A stretch of DNA of 64,000 nucleotides from Alphaproteobacteria bacterium. GTDB taxonomy: Bacteria > Pseudomonadota > Alphaproteobacteria > Rhizobiales > JAKIUO01. Under the pieces are notes generated by a model that ran no database searches, had not been told where the DNA came from, and saw nothing but the letters and a program-made list of their open reading frames with translations. Below are positions 13,937 through 21,941 of the stretch, one piece after another. Every line of letters begins with the position of its first letter. Within the stretch, counting starts at the first letter, position 1. The stretch spans positions 1 to 64,000 of the forward strand of contig JAJRPI010000051.1 of NCBI GenBank assembly GCA_024280895.1, written 5' to 3'. A program made the position numbers and the translations under genes.

Positions 13937-16900
13937 ATGGCGACCCTTGTTTTAGCAACGGCTGGCGCGGCGGTTGGTGGTGCTCTTTTGCCTGCTGGCG
14001 TTGGCCTGCTGGGTGCGACCCTTTCGGGGGCCGTTATTGGCCGCGCTATTGGTTCGGTGGCCGGGCGCTATATTGATCAAGCCTTGTTTGGGGCCAGTGG
14101 TCAGAATAAAATCGTCGAGAATACGGGCGCGCGGCTGGCCGATTTGCAGGTGACCTCTTCATCTGAGGGAGCGCCCATTCCGCGCATTTTTGGACGGGCC
14201 CGGCTCGGTGGTCAGATCATCTGGGCAACGCGCTTTGAAGAAGAAATCATACGTGATCGCAAAACGGTCAAGCCATCCAGCAAGGGCATCGGCGGCGGGC
14301 CAAGCCAAACCACCATCAATACCAGCTATCAGTATTACGCCAATTTTGCCGTTGCGCTTTGCGAAGGGGAAATCTCGCGTTTGGGGCGCGTCTGGGCTGA
14401 TGGTAAAGAGATCAATCTTGCACAATATACCTACCGGCTTTATCGCGGCGACGAAACGCAACTGCCTGACAGTTTGCTGGAGGCGAAAGAAGGGGCTAGT
14501 AATGCGCCCGCTTATCGCGGCCTTGCTTATATCGTTTTTGAGCGGTTGCCGCTGGAGCTGTTCGGGAATCGTATCCCGCAGTTCAATTTTGAAGTGTTTA
14601 AAGCGCTTGATGATGTAGAGCAAAAAATCACTGCTGTGACCATGATCCCGGCAACGGGAGAGTTTGCCTATGAGGTGGAGCCGGTGGAGCGCGATGCGGG
14701 CAAAGGGGAGACCACGTCCGAGAACACCCATCATCAGATGGGCGGCACCGATTGGTCTTTATCAATGGATCAATTGCGCGACATGATGCCAAATTGTGGC
14801 TCGGTGTCCCTTTTCGTGAGCTGGTTTGGTGGGGACTTGCGCGCTGGTCAGTGCCAGGTCAAGCCCGGCATCGAAAATCGCCAGAAAGTCACCACGCCTT
14901 ATAGCTGGAAAACAGCGGGTCTTTCGCGCACAACAGCTTATGAAATATCAAGCATTGACGAGCGCCCCGTATTTGGTGGCACCCCTAGTGACCGCTCGGT
15001 GATCGCCGCAATTGTGGATCTCAAAGCGCGCGGCATGAGCGTCAGTTTCAATCCTTTTTTACTGCTCGATATTCAAGACGGCAATGTGCTGGGCGATCCC
15101 TATGGCGGCGCCAATCAAGCAGCCTTTCCGTGGCGCGGGCGTATCACTTGCGATCCAGCCCCTGGGCAAGTGGGAAGTCCTGATAAAAGCGCTAATGCTG
15201 GCACGCAGCTCGATAGTTTTATTGGTACTTGCGCCGTTGCAGATTTCGATATTTCCAGCGGCGAGGTCGTTTATAGCGGTCCCAATGAGTGGGGCTGGCG
15301 GCGCATGATTTTGCATTATGCTCATCTGTGCAAACTGGCGGGAGGCGTTGATGCGTTTCTGCTCGGTTCTGAGTTACGCGGCCTGACGCAGGTGCGTGAT
15401 GGTGCCGCCTCCTATCCGTTTGTCAGCGCGCTTGTTCAATTGGCAGCTGATGTTAAAACCGTGCTTGGCACCACCACCAAGGTGAGCTATGGCGCTGACT
15501 GGTCAGAATATTACGGTCATCAGCCATCCGATGGCAGCAATGATGTGTTTTTTCATCTCGACCCTTTGTGGTCGAGCAATGACATCGACATGATCGCTAT
15601 GGATTGCTATTGGCCGTTGGCTGACTGGCGCGACGAGGACACTCATCTGGATGCGGGCAACGGGATTTTATCGACTTATGATCCGTCCTATCTCAAAGGC
15701 AATATCGCTGGCGGCGAGGGTTATGACTGGTATTACGCCACGCAAGCCGACCGCGATGCTCAGACCCGCACGGTGATCAGTGATGGCGCGGGCAAGCCGT
15801 GGGTGTTCCGATATAAGGACATTGCCAGCTGGTGGGGGCAACCCCATTTTAATCGCCCCGGCGGTGTCGAAGCTGCATCGGCGACAAGTTGGGTGCCGCA
15901 ATCAAAACCGTTCTGGCTGATGGAAGTGGGCTGTCCGGCCATCGACAAGGGTGCCAATGAGCCTAATGTATTTTATGACGGTAAAAGTTCTGAAAGCCGC
16001 TTTCCACATTATTCAAATGGCACCAGAGACGACACCATGCAGCGGCGTTATCTGCAAAGTTTCTACGAATGTTATAATGAGGCTCATGAGGATTTTGTCG
16101 AGGGCGATAATCCTCAATCCAGCGTTTATAGCGGGCGCATGGTTGATGTCTCGAAAATCCATGCCTATACGTGGGATGCGCGACCCTTTCCAGCTTTCCC
16201 CTATGATAGCGATGCTTGGTCGGATGGCGAAAACTGGTTTTTGGGACATTGGCTGAACGGGCGTATGGCGGGAGGCCCCTTGCAGGCTGTGGTCGAGGGG
16301 ATTTTGCGCGAATATGGATTTGATCGCTATGACCTGACGCCGCTCGACGGCATGATGGAAGGCTATATTCTTGATAGCGTGATGTCAGCAAGAGACGCGT
16401 TACAGCCTCTTGAAATGGCGTTTTTTCTCGACAGCTTTGAAAGTGGTGGTGCCATTCGTTTTGCCCATAAGGGGCAAGACGGTGTGAGTTTGTCGCTGGC
16501 GCGCTCTCAACTAGTTGAGCCAAGCGCCAATGCCGATCTTTATACGCTGACCAGAGCGCAGGAAACCGATCTGCCCCTGTCTGCCAAGCTCACTTATATT
16601 GACGGTGTGGTTGATTATCGCCAGGCCGTTGTCGAGGCGCGTAGAGATAATGTCGCGACAAACCGGGTCGCAACGGCGCAGCTGCCGATTGTGCTTGGGC
16701 AAGAGCAGGCGCAAGGCATCGCAGATAGCTGGTTGCACGATGTATGGAGTGGGCGCGAAAAAGCCAGCTTTGCACTGCCCCCTTCAAATCTTGCGGTGGA
16801 GCCGGGGGATGTGGTGCGCCTTTTGATCAAGGACCGCGAATTGGACCTGCGCGTGTCGCAAACAGCGACCGGTGAAGCGCGGTCCATCGAAAGCCTGTCC

Positions 16901-17911
16901 CTGCAGCCTCATATTTATAAAATGCCGGTGGCGCCCAGCCGCGCGGGCATCTCAAGCGGTAGCAAGATTTTTGGCCCCTCTGTCGCGGTGTTTATGGATC
17001 TTCCTTTGTTGCGCGGCGATGAAGCAGCCTCGAACGGCTATATTGCGGGCTATCAATCGCCATGGCCCGGAGCGGTCAGTTTTTTCTCGTCGCCAACCGG
17101 TAGTGGTTATGCGCTGGCTGCCAGCGCCAATCTTCCCGCACTCATGGGAGAGACCGCCAGCGCGCTGGCCACCGGCCCGGTCTCTCGATGGGATTGGGGA
17201 GCGGGTGTGGATGTGGTCATTTATAGCGGCGAGCTATTGTCACGAGAAGGTGAGGATGTTCTGTCCGGGGCTAATCTTGCCGCTGTTGAACATGCCAGCG
17301 GCGAATGGGAAGTGTTGCAATTTCAAAATGCCCAACTGATTGGCGACAAGACCTATCGCTTGCGGGGCTTGCTGCGGGGGCAGGTGGGTACTGAACCTCA
17401 TATAAGTGAGGATCTTCTCATAGGAGCACGATTTGTCATTCTTGATGATGCTCTGACACCGGTTGAGCTGACGCAAGATCAAATCGGGCTTGATTATAGC
17501 TGGAAGGTTGGACCTGCCCCCTATGATCTGGGGCATCGGTCCTATCGAAGCTATCAAAAGAGTTTTGCTGGTCTTGGCCTTAAACCTTTTGCGCCTGTAC
17601 ATCTGCAAGCCGTGTCGGGTGTTGGGGGTGATATTGTCATTAGCTGGATCAGGCGCACCAGATCTGGCGGCGATAGTTGGCAATCGATCGAAGTGCCGCT
17701 TTTTGAAGATAGCGAAGCCTATGAAGTGGATATACTCGATGCGGGCAATGTGGTGCGCACCTTGAGTAGCCCCAGCAGCTCGATACTTTACACCAACGCC
17801 CAGCAAATCATTGATTTTGGTCAGTCGCAAACAGTGCTTGAGATTGCGGTCTGCCAAATGAGCGCCCGCACCGGGCGCGGGCATCAAGCCCAAACAACGC
17901 TGTCCTTATAA
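13937..17911 (+). CDS. GTA host-specificity / tail tip megatron protein (g15)
   Basis: 1324 aa, normal for GTA g15. The N-terminal segment is glycine/alanine-rich (ATLVLATAGAAVGGALLPAG), then the tail hub region (SSSEGAPIPRIFGRARLGGQ). The middle third is the GTA TIM-barrel glycoside-hydrolase-like domain with SYGADWSEYYGH, FHLDPLWSSNDIDMIAMDCY and HAYTWDARPFPAFP; the later part holds the phage tail type 3 (tip attachment) domain and a fibronectin-like C-terminus. It forms the central baseplate trimer and binds the recipient surface. ATG 13937 has AAGGA upstream. Confidence 0.95.
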   Translation: MATLVLATAGAAVGGALLPAGVGLLGATLSGAVIGRAIGSVAGRYIDQALFGASGQNKIVENTGARLADLQVTSSSEGAPIPRIFGRARLGGQIIWATRFEEEIIRDRKTVKPSSKGIGGGPSQTTINTSYQYYANFAVALCEGEISRLGRVWADGKEINLAQYTYRLYRGDETQLPDSLLEAKEGASNAPAYRGLAYIVFERLPLELFGNRIPQFNFEVFKALDDVEQKITAVTMIPATGEFAYEVEPVERDAGKGETTSENTHHQMGGTDWSLSMDQLRDMMPNCGSVSLFVSWFGGDLRAGQCQVKPGIENRQKVTTPYSWKTAGLSRTTAYEISSIDERPVFGGTPSDRSVIAAIVDLKARGMSVSFNPFLLLDIQDGNVLGDPYGGANQAAFPWRGRITCDPAPGQVGSPDKSANAGTQLDSFIGTCAVADFDISSGEVVYSGPNEWGWRRMILHYAHLCKLAGGVDAFLLGSELRGLTQVRDGAASYPFVSALVQLAADVKTVLGTTTKVSYGADWSEYYGHQPSDGSNDVFFHLDPLWSSNDIDMIAMDCYWPLADWRDEDTHLDAGNGILSTYDPSYLKGNIAGGEGYDWYYATQADRDAQTRTVISDGAGKPWVFRYKDIASWWGQPHFNRPGGVEAASATSWVPQSKPFWLMEVGCPAIDKGANEPNVFYDGKSSESRFPHYSNGTRDDTMQRRYLQSFYECYNEAHEDFVEGDNPQSSVYSGRMVDVSKIHAYTWDARPFPAFPYDSDAWSDGENWFLGHWLNGRMAGGPLQAVVEGILREYGFDRYDLTPLDGMMEGYILDSVMSARDALQPLEMAFFLDSFESGGAIRFAHKGQDGVSLSLARSQLVEPSANADLYTLTRAQETDLPLSAKLTYIDGVVDYRQAVVEARRDNVATNRVATAQLPIVLGQEQAQGIADSWLHDVWSGREKASFALPPSNLAVEPGDVVRLLIKDRELDLRVSQTATGEARSIESLSLQPHIYKMPVAPSRAGISSGSKIFGPSVAVFMDLPLLRGDEAASNGYIAGYQSPWPGAVSFFSSPTGSGYALAASANLPALMGETASALATGPVSRWDWGAGVDVVIYSGELLSREGEDVLSGANLAAVEHASGEWEVLQFQNAQLIGDKTYRLRGLLRGQVGTEPHISEDLLIGARFVILDDALTPVELTQDQIGLDYSWKVGPAPYDLGHRSYRSYQKSFAGLGLKPFAPVHLQAVSGVGGDIVISWIRRTRSGGDSWQSIEVPLFEDSEAYEVDILDAGNVVRTLSSPSSSILYTNAQQIIDFGQSQTVLEIAVCQMSARTGRGHQAQTTLSL

Positions 17912-17921
17912 ACTTAGTAGA

Positions 17922-18119
17922 ATGGAAAATATGAACCACTTTCTTACACCACAAGAACAAGATGCAATTATTGCCGCGGGGTTGATCAGCTCTCCCGCCT
18001 GGGCCAGCTGGCTTGCCGATGTCAATCTGGTCCTGACGACGATTACACTGCTGCTGGGCGGTGCGCTTGGTGCGACAAGGCTTTGGCGTGCATATGTGCG
18101 GCGCAAGCCATCCGACTAA
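17922..18119 (+). CDS. Small single-TM protein downstream of g15
   Basis: 65 aa. FLTPQEQDAIIAAGLISSPAWASWLADV is followed by one membrane helix (VLTTITLLLGGALGATRLW) and a basic end (YVRRKPSD). It begins 10 bp after g15 and ends just before an intrinsic terminator, so it is the last gene of that transcript. A small membrane protein next to an endolysin suggests a lysis accessory, such as a holin-like or spanin-like protein, but no family is recognised. An in-frame ATG at 17931 is an alternative start. Confidence 0.6.
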   Translation: MENMNHFLTPQEQDAIIAAGLISSPAWASWLADVNLVLTTITLLLGGALGATRLWRAYVRRKPSD

Positions 18120-18144
18120 ATGATCAGATAAATTATCACTTTTG

Positions 18145-18168
18145 AACCCGCCTTTTGGCGGTTTTTTT
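18145..18168 (+). terminator. Intrinsic terminator after the GTA structural genes
   Basis: Stem AACCCGCC / GGCGGTTT with loop TTTT and seven T. It separates the structural transcript from the endolysin gene, whose ribosome site lies just downstream, and rules out the longer TTG 18142 start for that gene. Confidence 0.8.
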
Positions 18169-18186
18169 GTGCGAGAGGATCGGCCT

Positions 18187-19251
18187 TTGCCAGAACAGAC
18201 ATTGTTGACTTATGCGCAGTTGCGCAGGCTTAGTCCTCGCGGCAAGCGCGACATTCTGGAAGGGATTGCTGCCCACTCATCAATATTGGAGACGTATGAT
18301 CTGACCGTCAATAAATTGCGTTTGTGCCATTTCCTGGCACAGGCAGCACATGAGACGGCGGGTTTTCGCACATTGGTTGAATATGGCAGTACCCGCTATT
18401 TCCGGCGTCGCTATGGGCACCGGCGCGATCTTGGCAATGTCAGAATATCGGACGGCTCGAGGTTTCGGGGCAGGGGGATTTTTCAACTGACCGGGCGTGC
18501 CAATTACCGCCGGTTCGGGCGGCTTCTTGACATTGATCTGGAAGCTTTTCCTTTGCTTGCCAAAAAGCCAGAGCTGTCACTGCGCATCGCTTGTGAATAT
18601 TGGCAGCGTCATGATCTCAACCGTTTTGCGGACGCCAATGATATTCGCGCCATTACCAAGCGCATCAATGGCGGCTTTAATGGCCTGCAGGACCGGCGGC
18701 GCTATCTTCAACGTGCCATGTCGATCTGGATGCCGGGCGCCAAGCCTTTTGCAGATCAGCGCATTGTGCAATTTGGCGATCGCGGCAAACAAGTCATGCA
18801 ACTGCAATCATTGTTGCGCGCCACGGGGCGCCGCATTGCTGTTGATGGTCTGTTTGGCGATCAAACGCTGCGGGTGCTGAAAAACTTTCAATCCAGACAT
18901 CGCTTGCGAGCAGATGGGCTATTTGGGCGCCGATCAAGACAGGCACTTGCGCGCACTAACTCGCAATCAGGCAAGGCAAAACCTCATAAACCTCCCATTC
19001 CCTCACCAACCAAACCAAAGGAAACGAAAATGGATCAATGGAAAAGCTATCTTTCAAGTCGGACAATCTGGGCCAATCTAATCGGCTTTGGCGCTCTGGC
19101 ACTCGATATTCTGGGTTTTAACGGGTTTAGTACCGAGGATAAGTCCCAACTCGTCGACCAGGTGCTAAAGCTTGTGGAAGCCGGTGGGTTTATCGCTGGC
19201 GTTATATTCCGGGCGTTGGCTCGCAATCGTTTGGGCCCGCATATGTTTTAG
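18187..19251 (+). CDS. GTA endolysin: GH19 chitinase-like hydrolase + peptidoglycan-binding domain + holin-like membrane tail
   Basis: 354 aa in three parts. Residues ~1-190 are a GH19 lysozyme/chitinase-like domain, catalytic Glu in AAHETAGFRTLVEYG and substrate loop FRGRGIFQLTGRANY. Residues ~195-265 are a PG_binding_1 domain (GDRGKQVMQLQSLLR; VDGLFGDQTLRVLKNFQ). After a Pro/Lys-rich linker the last ~74 residues contain two hydrophobic helices (TIWANLIGFGALALDILG and FIAGVIFRALA), as in small phage holin-like proteins. TTG 18187 was chosen because AGAGGA stands seven bases upstream, right after the terminator. It probably lyses the producer cell to release particles. An internal ATG at 19030 with its own ribosome site may make the membrane part alone. 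Confidence 0.85.
   Translation: MPEQTLLTYAQLRRLSPRGKRDILEGIAAHSSILETYDLTVNKLRLCHFLAQAAHETAGFRTLVEYGSTRYFRRRYGHRRDLGNVRISDGSRFRGRGIFQLTGRANYRRFGRLLDIDLEAFPLLAKKPELSLRIACEYWQRHDLNRFADANDIRAITKRINGGFNGLQDRRRYLQRAMSIWMPGAKPFADQRIVQFGDRGKQVMQLQSLLRATGRRIAVDGLFGDQTLRVLKNFQSRHRLRADGLFGRRSRQALARTNSQSGKAKPHKPPIPSPTKPKETKMDQWKSYLSSRTIWANLIGFGALALDILGFNGFSTEDKSQLVDQVLKLVEAGGFIAGVIFRALARNRLGPHMF
19030..19251 (+). other. Possible internal translation start: holin-like 73-aa product
   Basis: ATG 19030 (MDQWKSYLSSRTIWANLIG) lies in frame inside the endolysin gene with AAAGGA seven bases upstream. The product would be the two-helix membrane segment only, which resembles stand-alone phage holin-like proteins. 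It could be a relic of two fused genes or a working dual start. Confidence 0.5.
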
Positions 19252-19807
19252 CATCAACAAGTCATCGATAAGAGATCTGGCGGGAAAATCAGCTCCACTG
19301 GGGAAGGTTTTTCCGTTCGCAGGCGCTTGCGGCCGCTGATCAGGTTCTTCACGTAAAGAGCGCTTAGCCTTGTGGAAATCTGTGTAGACAATCTGCCACA
19401 CCTCAAAACCTGTGAATTTGTCATGAAATGGATTAGATCAGCCTCTAGCCATGCACAAATCCACTATTACACGGACCTGCAATTCTCTAGATTGTTCAGT
19501 CGTGTATTGCAAAATACACCTTTAAAGTGTGCTATATTTAGGTATTTGGTAGGCATGTGACAATTTATACGTGTTATCAAAGTAGATATGCGACAAATAG
19601 GTCTATTTCTTTGATAAACTATAAAAATAGTTGGTAACGCTACAATTCCTATGCTAAAAGCCCGCCACTAAGCGGGGTAATTTTTATGGGCAATAAGTAT
19701 CTTTAGTTCTACCGGTTAATTATACCTCGTGTGGTGGGAGTTGTTCCTTCTAACAAGTGCCGGTGAGTAGCCCATTGAAATGAACGAAAAAAAGTAGGGA
19801 AAGTAAG
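19252..19807. other. 556-bp intergenic region between GTA cluster and lytic transglycosylase
   Basis: AT-rich, no gene seen. It contains a TTATCAAAG / CTTTGATAA inverted repeat (about 19574-19617), a TATATT box near 19533 and a terminator-like hairpin at 19661-19685. A short non-coding RNA between the box and the hairpin is possible but not shown. Confidence 0.4.
19661..19685 (+). terminator. Terminator-like hairpin without an obvious gene upstream
   Basis: CCCGC / GCGGG stem with a six-base loop, then TAATTTTT. There is no reading frame for 400 bp upstream, so it may end a small RNA. Confidence 0.4.
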
Positions 19808-20575
19808 ATGATTACAACTAAAATGTCTGCAGGGCGTAATTGGATGGGTGCATTTGCGCTTGCCATTATGGCTGTTTTTGCAGGTTCGCAATCAACGGAT
19901 GCTGCGGTTATGCATTCCAACGATAATATTACCTTTGCCAAGGCCGAAACGGTCTCTCAGGTAAAAAAAGCGCGTGTGAAGAAGGCATATCGGAAGAAGG
20001 TTTCCAAGAGAAAGAAATATACAAAGCGCAAAAAGCTTCGTAAATCTCTTAGAAGAGTAGCCAAGCGCAGCTATAGCAAACGCAAATCTGTCAGAAAGTC
20101 CGCCAAGCGTAGATATGCGAAGCGGAAATATGCTAAAAAATCTTATAAGAAAAGATATGCGAAAAGATCCAGCAAACGCAGAAGCAAACGCTTTGGTCGC
20201 GGTCGTAGTTCTTTGATGGCAACGCTTCGAAGCGTTAAGCCTGCCGGTCTGCCACTGCGTCTTGCAGCTGCTGTTGTAACGGTTGAAAGTGGTTGGCGCG
20301 TAAATGCCAGAGGTTCTTCTGGTGAACGTGGCCTCATGCAGCTTATGCCAGCGACCGCCCGTATGATGGGCGCACGCGGTAATCTGTACAATCCTCGCGT
20401 TAATATGCGTGCCGGCACAAAATACCTGCACTGGTGCTATCGTCGGGCCCGCAAAAATGTGGCAGTGACCATTGGTTGCTACAATCGTGGCCCTGGCCTG
20501 ATGTGGAAATGGAGTGGAAACCCCATCACCCGTCGTTATGTCAGCAAGGTTCGCAGATATATGGGTCGTAGCTAA
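19808..20575 (+). CDS. Secreted lytic transglycosylase (SLT domain) with Lys/Arg-rich region
   Basis: 255 aa. A signal peptide (WMGAFALAIMAVFAGSQS) is followed by ~85 residues almost wholly Lys, Arg, Ser, Tyr and Ala, with repeated units such as KRYAKRKYAKKSYKKRYAKR. Residues ~138-255 are the SLT goose-lysozyme-like domain: catalytic Glu in VTVESGWRVNARG, then SGERGLMQLMPATARMMG and VTIGCYNRGPG. It cleaves peptidoglycan glycan strands in the periplasm. The cationic segment probably tethers the enzyme to anionic wall or lipopolysaccharide (inference). AGGGAAAG precedes the ATG, and a terminator follows. Confidence 0.9.
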   Translation: MITTKMSAGRNWMGAFALAIMAVFAGSQSTDAAVMHSNDNITFAKAETVSQVKKARVKKAYRKKVSKRKKYTKRKKLRKSLRRVAKRSYSKRKSVRKSAKRRYAKRKYAKKSYKKRYAKRSSKRRSKRFGRGRSSLMATLRSVKPAGLPLRLAAAVVTVESGWRVNARGSSGERGLMQLMPATARMMGARGNLYNPRVNMRAGTKYLHWCYRRARKNVAVTIGCYNRGPGLMWKWSGNPITRRYVSKVRRYMGRS

Positions 20576-20602
20576 ATTTTAGATATGAGACCGCAATATG
20601 AT

Positions 20603-20638
20603 AACTCGCTTCCTCTGTCGAGGAGGCGAGTTTTTCTT
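20603..20638 (+). terminator. Intrinsic terminator after the lytic transglycosylase gene
   Basis: Stem AACTCGCTTCCTC / GAGGAGGCGAGTT with loop TGTC, followed by TTTCTTT. Confidence 0.8.
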
Positions 20639-20832
20639 TGAGAAATGGGCTGTTGAAAACTCAACGAACCAATTGTTTTTTATTATATTTTTGCCATAAT
20701 TTAGAATGGCTATACAGTTCATGGTAGGTTCATAATTGCTACGATAAACTGCCATCAGATTGAAATTTGACCAAATGCCGCTATTGAGCGATTTTGGCGA
20801 TTTGCGAGATGCGGGAGAGAACGACGTTGAAA

Positions 20833-21222
20833 ATGGGTAACTACTTCTTGGCAAGGGCCTTAGCACCGGTGATATTTACCGTTGTGCTGCTGTTTGGCAG
20901 CGAAGCGATGGCCGGTTGTGTCAAATGGTCTAATTCCCCAAAAATTATCAAGAAAAATGGTCTGATGAAACCCGGTCCCGTGCGGGCGCGCGCCATCCGG
21001 CGTGGGGAGGATGTCATCAGCATTGACCTTTGTCGTCGTGGCGGTGGGTATATTTATCGTATGACGGTACTTGGCAAGAAAAAGCGCGTCCGTGATATTA
21101 TCGTTGATGCGCGCACTGGTAATAGAATCGGCGGTAGATCCGGTAAGCGACAGAAATTGGAAGATCGGATTATTAACCGGGTTAAACGCAATCTGCGACG
21201 CCATGGGATCAATTATTACTAG
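20833..21222 (+). CDS. PepSY-like secreted protein upstream of two-component genes (copy 1)
   Basis: 129 aa with a signal peptide (FTVVLLFGSEAMA) and a PepSY-type beta-alpha motif: EDVISIDLCRRGGGYIYRMTV followed by VRDIIVDARTGNRIG. PepSY-like periplasmic proteins next to kinase genes commonly modulate the kinase sensor. Rhizobial feuPQ also has a small periplasmic inhibitor gene (feuN) at this position; equivalence is a guess. ATG 20833 was used, and TTG 20827 has the better-spaced GGAG. The C-terminus is very basic. 41 bp separate it from the regulator gene. A diverged counterpart is at 31975-32490. Confidence 0.75.
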   Translation: MGNYFLARALAPVIFTVVLLFGSEAMAGCVKWSNSPKIIKKNGLMKPGPVRARAIRRGEDVISIDLCRRGGGYIYRMTVLGKKKRVRDIIVDARTGNRIGGRSGKRQKLEDRIINRVKRNLRRHGINYY

Positions 21223-21263
21223 GCCGCAAATTCATTTATGAGCTGAAACAGGGAAAAGGCACG

Positions 21264-21941
21264 GTGCGATTACTCGTTGTAGAAGATGAACCTGATCTAA
21301 ATCGCCAACTGGTGGACGCCTTGAGCGATGCCGGTTATGCGGTGGATACCGCTCTTGATGGCGAAGAGGGGCATTTCCTTGGAGATACAGAGCCTTACGA
21401 TACTGTCGTGCTGGATCTTGGTTTGCCGCTGATGGATGGTATTAGTGTTTTGGAGCAATGGCGACGCAATCAGCGCAATATGCCCGTTTTGATCCTGACC
21501 GCCCGTGATCGCTGGAGCGACAAGGTTGCTGGAATGGATGCTGGTGCCGACGATTATGTTGCAAAGCCGTTTCACATGGAAGAAATACTGGCGCGCGTAA
21601 GGGCGCTTTTGCGTCGGGGTGCTGGACATGCCAGCAGCGAAATCGAAGTCGGACCTTTGCGGCTAGATACCCGTGCTTCAAGGGTGACCCTTGACGGGGC
21701 GGCCATCAAATTGACCTCCCATGAATTTCGCCTGCTTTCCTATCTGGTCCATCATGGTGGTCGGGTGGTGTCTCGTACCGAACTTATCGAACATCTGTAT
21801 GATCAGGATTTTGATCGCGATTCCAACACTGTAGAAGTGTTCATTGGTCGATTGCGCAAAAAACTTCCCGACCAGATGATCAAAACGGTGCGGGGTCTTG
21901 GCTATTGCCTGGAAGACCCCAATGGCAAGTGTACTGAATGA
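21264..21941 (+). CDS. OmpR/PhoP-family response regulator (FeuP-like)
   Basis: 225 aa: receiver domain with acidic pocket (LLVVEDEPDLN), phospho-acceptor Asp in TVVLDLGLPLMDG, conserved Thr in LILTARDRWSD and Lys in DDYVAKPFHMEE, then an OmpR winged helix ending with FIGRLRKKLPDQMIKTVRGLGYCL. It begins with GTG and overlaps the kinase start by four bases. Next to a cycHJKL-type operon, the pair resembles rhizobial FeuP/FeuQ, which regulates envelope and cyclic-glucan functions in rhizobia. The target genes here are unknown. Confidence 0.92.
   Translation: MRLLVVEDEPDLNRQLVDALSDAGYAVDTALDGEEGHFLGDTEPYDTVVLDLGLPLMDGISVLEQWRRNQRNMPVLILTARDRWSDKVAGMDAGADDYVAKPFHMEEILARVRALLRRGAGHASSEIEVGPLRLDTRASRVTLDGAAIKLTSHEFRLLSYLVHHGGRVVSRTELIEHLYDQDFDRDSNTVEVFIGRLRKKLPDQMIKTVRGLGYCLEDPNGKCTE

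Noticed and set aside
17240-17893. 217-codon minus-strand frame within g15
   Set aside because: Shadow frame; g15 coding is continuous and conserved.
18142-18186. TTG 18142 as endolysin start
   Set aside because: It would translate through an intrinsic terminator; TTG 18187 has AGAGGA at the right distance.
231-19251. Complete prophage
   Set aside because: No integrase, repressor, replication genes or att repeats; gene order, DUF2460/DUF2163/TIM-barrel tail genes and short tape measure are those of a GTA.
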